A stretch of 64,000 nucleotides of DNA, taken from assembly GCF_045762675.1 (NCBI RefSeq), contig NZ_JBJDLK010000001.1, positions 62,001-126,000 on the forward strand, read 5' to 3'. The stretch comes from Elizabethkingia meningoseptica_A (lineage in GTDB: Bacteria; Bacteroidota; Bacteroidia; Flavobacteriales; Weeksellaceae). Positions 8,544-16,400 of the stretch are shown one piece after another. Within the stretch, counting starts at the first letter, position 1, and each line of letters starts with the position of its first letter. The notes under the pieces are model-generated. The model saw nothing but the letters and a program-made list of their open reading frames with translations, made no database searches and was not told the DNA's origin. Both the position numbers and the translations under genes were made by a program.

Positions 8544-8782
8544 ATTTTGCATTTTGTGTCTGTTGAATTTTGCCGATTCTCTAAACAAAAGCAAAAGTTT
8601 ACACTTTTTTCGTTGAAGTATTTGAAGCAAATATACAACTTTCAGGATAGTCTTAAAAGCTTATTTCAGCTCTTTATAGACACTTCTATGAAAGAAATGT
8701 GCTTTGGGTTCATTTCAATAAGAAACTCTCTTTAATCAGTGTTATATAATCAAATCTATTCGGCAGAATTAAAGCCTGTTTT

Positions 8783-10171
8783 TCAGTCCTTTATTTGAGG
8801 TTTTAAGCCCAAACAGTATTCTGATATAAGCTTAGGCATTTCAGTGTCCAGAATAGCCCTATATGACTCTGTAGTCATTATGGAATCATGTATTGTAAAC
8901 AATGGCATCTGAGGATATTCAATACTCAACTTTTTAGTTACAAAATCTATTATACAATTAGCTTCTATATGCTGAAGTACCTTAGAAAAGTTCTTGTATT
9001 CACCCCGTTTAAATAAACACAATAGCTTGTAAAAGTCAGGGAACAATTGCTTAAACTTCTTTACCTGTGGATTTTTCGTTTTAAGAGCCGAGTAAAAGAT
9101 TGTCAAAGTCACTACTTTCATTGCATCTCTTTTGCTTTTATACTCTACGTCTACATATGAGTCATCCACTTTAGAAAACTCCTTTACAATTACCTTTTCA
9201 ATATCCTGATCAGGGAAGAGTAGTTCTCCTAATTCATTGTAAATATCTCCATGTAATACCCAGTCTTTTATTCTTTCATAATCTCTCTTGAATCTCTTTG
9301 TTGGTAGCAGTTTACAGAGTTTCTCTAACATAAGGGTATAAATAGGTAAATTAATACTATCCTTACAAGGTATATCTCTATACAAATAGATATACTCTAT
9401 TAAGTATACTAGAAAAAATGGCTGGCTAGTACATATATCTCTGGAATATAGCTTTTCGCCCCCGTACCTTAGAAACGGTCTAAGAGTCTTGGGCAGATTA
9501 GTTAGGTTTGTATGTAGTCTATTATCTGCTTCTAACTTCCTTACAGCATAAAAATCACTTGTAGAAAGCTTTTCTATTGCATAATGATAATGGATATACT
9601 GTGCTATATCAACACCAATCTTGTCATTGATGATTTCCAGAGCACTACTCTTATCTATTGTTAACTTGGGGTTAAACCATTTGATGAAGTGATCACAATT
9701 AAGTTTTGGAGCAAAACATGTATTTCCAACAATAAACTTCCCTCTATGCACTCTATCAGCGAGGGATGTTAGATCAACCGCCACTAAATCCACTGAGTTT
9801 GGAATCAATCCTACTGAAAATCTATATGAGTTACTCCTTTTGCTTGTGGTGCTATAATTCTTCCTTTCTAAAATCCCGTTGTCTACAAAGTATTTGAAAT
9901 ACTTTGAGTATTCACTATAATACCCCTCTAATATCTTAGCATTCAAAGGCACATATTGAGAACTATTTGTTTCAAGTTTTCTGTCTTTTGCTGGGACGGA
10001 AAGTATTAGACTAAGGAAGAATATTGCTAATCCTTTATTGATATTAAATTTAGGAGGATTAAAAACAATAGCTTCATTTAACTTGTTTAAAACTGGTTTT
10101 GGTAGGAATTCTGTTTTCCCTATTTGAAACACTTTCTTATTTGTGTTTCTGTTTTTTCTTCTTTGAGCCAT
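8783..10171 (-). CDS. Divergent family-A polymerase of mobile elements (TV-Pol-like)
   Basis: 462-aa protein with, in order and with sensible spacing, motifs resembling the palm/fingers of superfamily A polymerases. Motif A is LYSRDICTSQP (D245), motif B is KRDAMKVVTLTIFYS (R348, K352, Y360), and motif C is FTIHDSI (H428, D429). Motif C has HDS, as in T7-like RNA polymerases, rather than the HDE of Pol I. No 3'-5' exonuclease module is apparent; the first 60 residues are basic. The set matches what is known of the TV-Pol (transposon-virus polymerase) family, proposed to act as primase-polymerase in bacterial elements and virophages. Here it is the only replication gene of the element. The family call is from motifs only. 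Confidence 0.68.
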   Translation of the reverse strand: MAQRRKNRNTNKKVFQIGKTEFLPKPVLNKLNEAIVFNPPKFNINKGLAIFFLSLILSVPAKDRKLETNSSQYVPLNAKILEGYYSEYSKYFKYFVDNGILERKNYSTTSKRSNSYRFSVGLIPNSVDLVAVDLTSLADRVHRGKFIVGNTCFAPKLNCDHFIKWFNPKLTIDKSSALEIINDKIGVDIAQYIHYHYAIEKLSTSDFYAVRKLEADNRLHTNLTNLPKTLRPFLRYGGEKLYSRDICTSQPFFLVYLIEYIYLYRDIPCKDSINLPIYTLMLEKLCKLLPTKRFKRDYERIKDWVLHGDIYNELGELLFPDQDIEKVIVKEFSKVDDSYVDVEYKSKRDAMKVVTLTIFYSALKTKNPQVKKFKQLFPDFYKLLCLFKRGEYKNFSKVLQHIEANCIIDFVTKKLSIEYPQMPLFTIHDSIMTTESYRAILDTEMPKLISEYCLGLKPQIKD

Positions 10172-10301
10172 CTTTTCTAGTTTTTAGGCATAAAAAAATC
10201 CCGACGTCTTTCGTAAGGATGTATAAAAAGAATCAATAGAAAAGCCTCCCAAAGCCAATAGCTCTAAGCCCTTTTATTTTAGTGGTTACCCTCGAATCAT
10301 T

Positions 10302-10375
10302 GAAGCTTAAATAAGCTTCGTGGAGCACCGTGGAGAAAGGTCTCTCGGTTGCTAGTCTTTTGAGGAGACTTCTAT
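10302..10375. other. Inverted-repeat cluster upstream of the polymerase gene
   Basis: The 221-bp gap 10172-10392 holds a perfect hairpin GAAGCTTA/TAAGCTTC with a 2-nt loop (10302-10319), then GTCTC...GAGAC arms further downstream. It lies between the excisionase-like gene and the polymerase gene, on the 5' side of the latter. It could be a terminator for the integrase/excisionase transcript, an operator or an origin. No ORF is present. Confidence 0.4.
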
Positions 10376-10392
10376 AGATTCCTAATACTGGT

Positions 10393-10671
10393 TTAATTAA
10401 TTTTTATTAGTGATTTCTTAATGTCAGACATTTTATAATAAACTCTATCTCCCAAACCACAGGATTGGATTTTTCCATCTCTAGTCCATCGTGATAGAGT
10501 ACTTAGGCTTATGCCTAAGTAAGTTGCTGTATTATCTCTCGTTAATATTCTGTTTTCATCGATAATTTTTGATTCAAACCATTTAGAGAACTCTATCAAT
10601 TGCTCTTTTACAGCTTCTTTTACCATTTCTCTAATGTCTTTTGTGTTGGTGATAATAATATCCTCTTTCAT
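10393..10671 (-). CDS. Excisionase-like helix-turn-helix protein
   Basis: 92 aa. The C-terminal half is a MerR/Xis-type winged helix (helix_turn_helix_17): NTATYLGISLSTLSRWTRDG, then a short wing and DVYYK-like end (VYYKMSDIKK). The N-terminal half is an acidic/basic helix. Such proteins in Bacteroidota elements direct excision together with the adjacent tyrosine recombinase. The gene follows the integrase gene by 22 bp on the same strand and is probably co-transcribed with it. Confidence 0.8.
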   Translation of the reverse strand: MKEDIIITNTKDIREMVKEAVKEQLIEFSKWFESKIIDENRILTRDNTATYLGISLSTLSRWTRDGKIQSCGLGDRVYYKMSDIKKSLIKIN

Positions 10672-10693
10672 TTTTACTTTTTTTAATAATTAT

Positions 10694-11995
10694 TTATAAA
10701 TATTCTGCTAGTGCTAATGATTGTTGTTCATCAATTTTTCCAATATATTTCATAAGCATTGTAGGTGTAGAATGTCCCGTTGCTACCATTAGTAATGGTG
10801 TTGGAATTTTTCCAAAATTATTAGAAGCAAAGCTTCTTCTGCCAATATGGCTACTCACAAGTTTATATTTTGGATAATTTGAGATAACTTTTCTTCTTTT
10901 GTTTTTACCGGACTTAGATTCGTCCTCTATAGAGAGGCTACCTTCGACCATTTCATCTATACCTACGTATTCACATACTTTTTTAATATGTTCATTGTAT
11001 CTTGCTTCCGACATCTTTCTAGGAAAGTTCCATTCTCTTTTTCTCAATATCTCAACAACCTTTTCATGAAGTGGTAGAAGAATCTGTTTCTTTGTTTTCT
11101 CCTGAGTGAATTCAATAAAAAATCTTTTTTTGTTTTTGATATGTTTTTCTTCAATCATAGAAACATTGAATCTCATAAAATCAGATATACGTTGTCCAGT
11201 ATAGCATGAAATAAGAAGCCAATCTTTAGCTGTTTCCAAATGTTCATCAGAAAAAGTTTCTCTCTCAATTATAGATAATTCTTCTGGAGTTAATATCTGG
11301 AACATCGTTTTTTCTGTCTTGCATTTCAATTTATTTAATCCGCTATATATTATGTATCCATTAGCTTGAGCGTGATAAAGAATTGTCTTAATAAATTTGA
11401 AATTTCTCTCAAAATAATTTAAGGCATATCCTTCAATTCCTAGACAGTACTTTTCAAAATCTCTTTTAAAATCATTATTGATATCGGGAATGCTCAAATG
11501 CTTTTGCTTCTTATGACTTAAATAGCGTTCAATAATGGCTTTTATACTATTTATCTTAATGATATATTTATCACTAATAGAATTACCTTTATCCTCAATA
11601 AAAATATTGCAATAATTAATGAAATCTTCATTTAAAGCTTTCTCTCTTTCTTTAATTTCTGGGTAAATAAGGCTTTTAAGCCATTCAGAAGTAGGAAGGA
11701 TGCAATTGCTCTTATAGTTATCTTCAATATTCTTACGAAGATCTAATAATCTATAGTTAACATTTTTATTACTTTGGACTCTTTGTTTTGATTCGGCGTC
11801 TCGTTTATCAATTAGTTTTCCTGCTTTGATTTCAGTTATACTTTCTAACAATAATCCATTTTTTGAATCCCAATCTTCCAGATTAGTAGTTTCTTTTGTA
11901 GAAAGAAATAAGTCAATTTTTCTTCCTATACGTACACGAATGTGAATTGTGTTTTTCCCTTGTTTTGGGTTTTTAATTATGAATTTTATATTCAT
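10694..11995 (-). CDS. Tyrosine-type site-specific integrase
   Basis: 433 aa. An N-terminal arm-binding region and a SAM-like core-binding domain (about 120-225) precede the catalytic domain. Catalytic residues are visible as R269 (TGQRISD), H383-x-x-R386 (SSHIGRR), H408 (ATGHST) and nucleophile Y417 (MLMKYIG). This is the Bacteroidota mobile-element integrase type. It is expected to recombine the 13-bp core in tRNA-Ser. It is transcribed away from attR, the end to which it is closest. Confidence 0.93.
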   Translation of the reverse strand: MNIKFIIKNPKQGKNTIHIRVRIGRKIDLFLSTKETTNLEDWDSKNGLLLESITEIKAGKLIDKRDAESKQRVQSNKNVNYRLLDLRKNIEDNYKSNCILPTSEWLKSLIYPEIKEREKALNEDFINYCNIFIEDKGNSISDKYIIKINSIKAIIERYLSHKKQKHLSIPDINNDFKRDFEKYCLGIEGYALNYFERNFKFIKTILYHAQANGYIIYSGLNKLKCKTEKTMFQILTPEELSIIERETFSDEHLETAKDWLLISCYTGQRISDFMRFNVSMIEEKHIKNKKRFFIEFTQEKTKKQILLPLHEKVVEILRKREWNFPRKMSEARYNEHIKKVCEYVGIDEMVEGSLSIEDESKSGKNKRRKVISNYPKYKLVSSHIGRRSFASNNFGKIPTPLLMVATGHSTPTMLMKYIGKIDEQQSLALAEYL

Positions 11996-12628
11996 GTTTT
12001 AATTTTTTTAAATTGTTTATATTATATGAATACAGATTTCAAAATCTGTTGAATAATTAAAGTGACACACTTTAATATATAAGTGACAACTATGAATATA
12101 TTATAGATACTATGAGGTAAAAGAATGCATCTATGAGACAAAAATGATCCTTTGGTAAAATAAGTATGCTTTGAATTGAAAATAACTTTGAATGAAAACT
12201 TATTAAGTATAATAAATTCTAATTGGATTTACAAGAATGATTTAATCAATACTCCAGTAAAACAATAATGCAAATATACGAAAAAAAAATGACATATGCA
12301 AATTTTAACATAAAATAATTTGCATTGTATAAAATAAATTGTATTTTATAGGCAAATTTTTATTAATGTTTTATATGTAAAATTATGGTTATCAGTATAT
12401 TGTGTTTTATTAAAAAATATTTTTATAGCGATTCTATTACATAGTACTTACTGGATGTTCTGAAAATAGCTTTCTCCACACCTTCCCCACATATATAAGT
12501 GGTGTGTATTTTATATATCATTGATTTATAGTTTGTTTTATCTGTAATGATTTGATATATAGTAATATAAAAGTTTTTATTATGTTTTTAGATATCTTTA
12601 CATCTTATGATAAGTCATCATAATAGAA
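11996..12628. other. AT-rich right end of the element, no gene
   Basis: 633 bp with many stops in all frames and no supportable ORF. It should hold the integrase promoter. CTTCCCCACA at 12482-12491 repeats the motif at 4092-4101 in the same orientation, and both lie within about 140 bp of an att core. Confidence 0.5.
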
Positions 12629-12641
12629 CCTCACTCTCCGC
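12629..12641 (+). other. Attachment site attR
   Basis: CCTCACTCTCCGC, a perfect 13-bp copy of the tRNA-Ser 3' end at 4012-4024. It marks the right boundary of the element. Confidence 0.85.
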
Positions 12642-12662
12642 AAGTAGCAATACAAAATGGTT

Positions 12663-12698
12663 AAAAAACCGCTAAGCTTAATTGTTTAGCGGTTTTTT
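12663..12698 (+). terminator. Original host terminator of tRNA-Ser
   Basis: AACCGCTAA/TTAGCGGTT stem followed by TTTTTTC, 22 bp after attR. Before integration this would have followed the tRNA gene directly. Confidence 0.75.
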
Positions 12699-12724
12699 CT
12701 TTTATGCGGTAATCAGATTAAGTA

Positions 12725-12853
12725 TTAAATCTTAATTCCGGTAATCATCACTTCTATACAGAAATCTGTACCTTCCCAATCTGTCCGCTTCCGGGGTTGA
12801 AGCCTGTTATGGTAATTGTAGATGTGGTCGTTGCGCGAACTATTTAATCTCAT
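12725..12853 (-). pseudogene. Possible decayed FISUMP-associated small peptide gene
   Basis: On the minus strand one frame ends RTDWEGTDFCIEVMITGIKI and an overlapping frame reads TTTSTITITGFNPGSGQIG. Joined by a frameshift they resemble the C-terminal half of the small peptide at 14186-14389 (KTDWENIDSQTEDI). No intact start region is seen. Tentative; the rest of 12699-13118 has no supportable gene. Confidence 0.3.
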
Positions 12854-13118
12854 TGCGTTCCCCAATGATTTACATGATAAGAGAAGGTAAAAATATTATT
12901 TACAGGTATAGGAAAAATGATTACGGTAACCCGTAATTAATAATAAAACATACGCATCATCTTTGTGTATGCAATCAGGCTGTTCATGAAGAGTATTTTG
13001 GTTAAATAGAATAATGTCAAATATATAGCTGTACCTATTCTTTTATTACTGGAATTTTTTAAAAATTACTCGCTGATAAAAAATTAACTATATATTTAAC
13101 CGGATAAATTATGTAAAA

Positions 13119-13448
13119 ATGAAAAACAAGATAATCATAGTGCTCGTTCCAATCATTTTGGCCGCACTCGTATCCTTCTATCTTATATTCGAAGGATTAT
13201 TCATCAGCGCCGTATTCTCTTCGCTCACAGGTTGCGGAGTCCTCTTGGGACTCGTGAATTTAGGACTCACCCGAGTCTCAAAAGAAGTATGTATCATACT
13301 AAACATTATTTTAGGAGCACTCATATTCGCTTTGCTCTATTTTGTCAGACCCGAATTCCTTCAGCATTGTCTTGTCATAGGTGCTATCATAGGACTTTTG
13401 ACAGGAATTATCAACAGCCTGTTAATAAACAAGCCACATAAAGGATAA
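13119..13448 (+). CDS. Small four-helix inner-membrane protein
   Basis: 109 aa, almost entirely hydrophobic, with about four transmembrane segments (near residues 5-25, 28-50, 56-76 and 85-103) and a short basic C-terminus. The ATG at 13119 gives a natural MKNK start. No family signature is seen and its function is unknown. It stands alone between the element and the FISUMP locus. Confidence 0.6.
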   Translation: MKNKIIIVLVPIILAALVSFYLIFEGLFISAVFSSLTGCGVLLGLVNLGLTRVSKEVCIILNIILGALIFALLYFVRPEFLQHCLVIGAIIGLLTGIINSLLINKPHKG

Positions 13449-14185
13449 TTCACCGGACAGATAAAAAAAAATCCCAGCCGGTTTTACCCATTCAGATCAC
13501 ACACCGAAGTATATATTCTAATCCTGAGTTTATGCTCCGGAGCACCTGCATTATATTGAAAGTGCAGCCCAATTGTCAAAGCCAAAGCAATCCCAACACA
13601 GCCAAAATGATTCCAGACGATGATTTAGTTATACCAGTAGAATTAGATTTTTTACTGTAGCTCCTTTTATATCTGCAATCTCGATTCAGGTAAACAATTG
13701 TACAGATCCGGTAGATAATCAGATCCCTACCACGTATATGGGCAAGTGATATAACTTCTGTCCGAACTTTATTAAATATGAATCTTTTCTTTTGATAATT
13801 CTAATTTAAATTAATTACTCATTATAATGAAAATTGCAATCTGCTTACCGTCATGATTTTTAGAAATTATAATCGGGCTTTTTATGCTAGGGTAATTCAT
13901 TTTTCATCTTAAAAAGTAAGCCTTTAATAAATAATATTACCAGATATAGGCTCTGTATTTTTTAAAATATCAATTAAAAAAATATAAAATCTAACATCTT
14001 AAGTTACAATAATGAAATAGAGCTGTTATCTCTCGTTCTTTTTGTCAGTTTGTAACCAACAGCTTGTTAATTGTTTACAATTGAGTAGTGCAAAAGAAGG
14101 GGGGGAGGTGAGTGAAAATGTAGTGGGGGGTAAAGTATGAAATTAAGTTTTTGATTCTGAAGATTTGCAAAAACAACTTAAGAAT
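13449..14185. other. Intergenic region with possible gene remnants
   Basis: 737 bp without an intact gene. Around 13650-13750 the plus strand reads FFTVAPFISAISIQVNNC followed by 14 more residues to a stop. This resembles the region just before the FISUMP domain of fimbrillin-like lipoproteins and suggests a decayed copy. A G-rich run lies at 14098-14106. Low certainty. Confidence 0.3.
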
Positions 14186-14389
14186 ATGAAAAATAAAGAA
14201 GAAGAAAAGTTATTTCCTGCTATAGGACACAAAAAAAGGAAATATATCAGCCCACAGCTTACAAGTGTTTTATTAATTGAGATGGAAAATAGCATAGCTG
14301 CTTCATCTGTTACACTAAGACCTGGTAATCTAGTTAAAACAGATTGGGAGAATATTGATAGTCAAACAGAAGATATTTACTTACCATAG
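14186..14389 (+). CDS. Small peptide upstream of FISUMP lipoprotein
   Basis: 67 aa from ATG at 14186 (the longer TTG start at 14165 is less likely). The composition is a basic N-terminus, a PQLTSVLLIEMENSIAASS core and an acidic C-terminus, typical of short peptides that precede FISUMP/fimbrillin genes in Chryseobacterium-like genomes. Function unknown. Its stop codon overlaps a terminator-like hairpin (14388-14412), and the lipoprotein gene starts 86 bp downstream, so it may act as a leader ORF as well as, or instead of, a functional peptide. Confidence 0.6.
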   Translation: MKNKEEEKLFPAIGHKKRKYISPQLTSVLLIEMENSIAASSVTLRPGNLVKTDWENIDSQTEDIYLP

Positions 14390-14413
14390 CATATCTCCAA
14401 TATGCTTTTTTTA
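14388..14413 (+). terminator. Terminator/attenuator overlapping the small-peptide stop codon
   Basis: AGCATAT (14388-14394) pairs with ATATGCT (14400-14406), followed by seven T. The 5' arm includes the last two bases of the TAG stop. No TAnnTTTG promoter is visible between it and the FISUMP gene at 14475, so expression of that gene may depend on readthrough. Confidence 0.6.
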
Positions 14414-14474
14414 TAAACGATTATACTGAATTATAATTAAAAAAGCATTATTTAAGCAATTTATCAAAAACATT

Positions 14475-16115
14475 ATGAGAAGAAAAAATATATTTTTAAC
14501 TACAGCTGCTGTTTTTCTGGTGCTCTTGGCATGTAGGAGTAATGATACTGATACTCAATTGAACTCCATTGGATCTGGAGCTGTAGTAAAGGTGAATTTT
14601 ACAGGTTTAAGCTTTGCTGACACTCATCAAGCCCAACCTCAGGCTTCTTTTAACAGAAGTGTTATGAATACTACCCCAAAGCAAACTAAAACGGATTTAG
14701 TAGATCCCGGTACTTTTATTACAACGGAGGTCAAACCAGCGGTCCAAAATTTTGGTGTTCAGGCTTCTCTGGGAAACACTATAGCATCTGTAGTCGGTGC
14801 CCCACTGGGCAACGGCATAAAGTTTCGTGTGATTTTTTATAAAGCAGGTACTTACCAAGCATACAGAGATTATATAATTGTAAATGGACAAACGGAACTT
14901 GCAGATCCGCTGCAAGGTGAACTCTGGCTTGAAGATAGTGTAGCTTATGACGTTGTCGCTTATTCCTATAATGCCAATTCTTTGCCCGTAATCTCTTCGA
15001 ACGAAAAGAATAATATCAGTACAGCGAAAATTTATTTTGATAATAATAATCCTGATTTGTTATACTGGAAAGGTATAAAAACCTTTGCAAAAGGTACTCA
15101 GACTCTTGACCTTACTTTGCGCCATAAGACTGCGATGATACAAAGTATTACGGTTATTGTTACCAATCCTCCTTTAACATTGGCTGGCAATTCAATTGCT
15201 AATGCTACATTGTTGATTCCCAATTATACCAATGGAGAAATTGCTTTCTCAGGATCGGGGAGTATTTCCGGTCGAACAAATTCTGCTCCTGTAAATAAAT
15301 CGTTGAGCTTTACGACCACTGGTAGTACTCGTACAGCTACTAATTTGGGAAATCTGCTTATTAATGCAGATACAAACGGACAAAAAATGGCTATCTATAC
15401 AGCCGATATTACCACAACAGATATTTCGAAATCTCCAGCTCTTACAAGTACTACAAACATTAGTGCATCTTTTAAAATAACACCAGAGTACAAACATGAT
15501 CTTACGCTAAGTATTAAAAAATGCGGAGCTTACACTGCTCCCGGTGTATGGAAAGAATTTGCCTGCCATAATCTTGGGGATAATACAGGTAATAGCCCTA
15601 TTATAGCTGATGCTTCTATTTTTGGAGCTAAGTATAAATGGGGGGCTTTAAATATCATGACCACTTCACCTATAAGGTACCTCTCTCAGACGGATGATCA
15701 AAGCAAAGGAACAATCGGCCAACCAGGATGGGGTCTTATTTTTACTTCATTCAGTGATGCCTGCAGTGTAGAACTTGGGACGGGATGGCGTGTACCAACT
15801 AAAGCAGAATGGGACGGAGTAATTGCAAATAATAGTATAAATAGAATTGGAGTACCATTCGCTGATGGTAGCTTTACAGATGCTGTTAAGTTTGGTGATA
15901 ACTTATTTCTTCCAATAGCAGGTAGTCGTACTTATGATAATGGTGCTGTTTCTAACCGTGGTACTGTAGCTCGGTATTGGAGTTCTACAGATGCTCAAAA
16001 TCCAAGTACCGCTGCTTGGACAAACGCATGGCACTTGGCTATTACTGAAACTAGTGCTGCAACCAATAGTTCAGATCAAAGACACGGAATGTCGATCCGC
16101 TGTATAAAAGACTAA
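14475..16115 (+). CDS. Fimbrillin-like lipoprotein with C-terminal FISUMP domain
   Basis: 546 aa. Lipoprotein signal with lipobox LLAC (Cys20). Residues of about 35-340 form a Thr/Asn/Ser-rich, beta-sandwich-like fimbrillin region. The C-terminal 190 residues are a Fibrobacter succinogenes major paralogous (FISUMP) domain, recognised by VWKEFACHNLG, KYKWG, GTGWRVPTKAEWD, YWSST and the terminal MSIRCIKD. It is likely surface-exposed; the ligand is unknown. A small peptide gene with an attenuator-like hairpin precedes it, a conserved repeat-terminator follows, and a membrane TPR-LuxR regulator is next on the same strand. Confidence 0.85.
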   Translation: MRRKNIFLTTAAVFLVLLACRSNDTDTQLNSIGSGAVVKVNFTGLSFADTHQAQPQASFNRSVMNTTPKQTKTDLVDPGTFITTEVKPAVQNFGVQASLGNTIASVVGAPLGNGIKFRVIFYKAGTYQAYRDYIIVNGQTELADPLQGELWLEDSVAYDVVAYSYNANSLPVISSNEKNNISTAKIYFDNNNPDLLYWKGIKTFAKGTQTLDLTLRHKTAMIQSITVIVTNPPLTLAGNSIANATLLIPNYTNGEIAFSGSGSISGRTNSAPVNKSLSFTTTGSTRTATNLGNLLINADTNGQKMAIYTADITTTDISKSPALTSTTNISASFKITPEYKHDLTLSIKKCGAYTAPGVWKEFACHNLGDNTGNSPIIADASIFGAKYKWGALNIMTTSPIRYLSQTDDQSKGTIGQPGWGLIFTSFSDACSVELGTGWRVPTKAEWDGVIANNSINRIGVPFADGSFTDAVKFGDNLFLPIAGSRTYDNGAVSNRGTVARYWSSTDAQNPSTAAWTNAWHLAITETSAATNSSDQRHGMSIRCIKD

Positions 16116-16211
16116 TATTAATATTTCCATAATCGTTATTGATTTGGTTTTCTATCATTTAAAACTAAACTTTTCGATCATTTGTTTGTGAAAAGCTTCT
16201 TACAGCTTTAT

Positions 16212-16250
16212 CGGGCAATATTTCATCTATTGTATTGCCCGTTTTCTTTT
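16212..16250 (+). terminator. Terminator after the FISUMP gene
   Basis: CGGGCAATA (16212-16220) pairs with TATTGCCCG (16233-16241), followed by TTTTCTTTTTTT. The surrounding 16179-16248 is a diverged copy of 149-212. Confidence 0.8.
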
Positions 16251-16297
16251 TTTATTATTAATTATTTAAAAGTAAATAGTATCTATTATTTATATTT

Positions 16298-16305
16298 TAT
16301 ATTTG
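16298..16305 (+). promoter_or_regulatory. -7 promoter element upstream of the TPR-LuxR gene
   Basis: TATATTTG followed by C fits TAnnTTTG, 96 bp upstream of the ATG at 16401. The -33 region is AT-rich without a clear TTG. Confidence 0.5.
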
Positions 16306-16400
16306 CATTTTTTTTAAATTAAAATGATAAATAATTAATTATTTATTAATATAATATTTTAAGATAGATTTTTTATTTTAATTGTGTAATTATTGAAGAT

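Larger units (their letters stand above)
4012..12641. mobile_element. tRNA-Ser-integrated element with TV-Pol-like polymerase
   Basis: About 8.6 kb segment bounded by a perfect 13-bp direct repeat (CCTCACTCTCCGC), one copy in the 3' end of tRNA-Ser. The repeat, a tyrosine integrase at the far end, an excisionase-like HTH gene, a replication-type polymerase and a cargo of secreted proteins together support an integrative element. All genes are on the minus strand. No relaxase, conjugation gene, capsid gene or phage terminase is visible, so how it moves between cells is unknown. It may be mobilised by a helper, or be a satellite. Confidence 0.88.

Noticed and set aside
8547..8735. 62-codon plus-strand ORF in the gap beside the element polymerase gene
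   Set aside because: No leader, family or codon pattern; it runs through AT-rich sequence next to the structured segment and looks like chance.
12601..12700. Second tRNA-Ser gene at attR
   Set aside because: Only the last 13 bases of the tRNA are present; it is the attachment duplicate.
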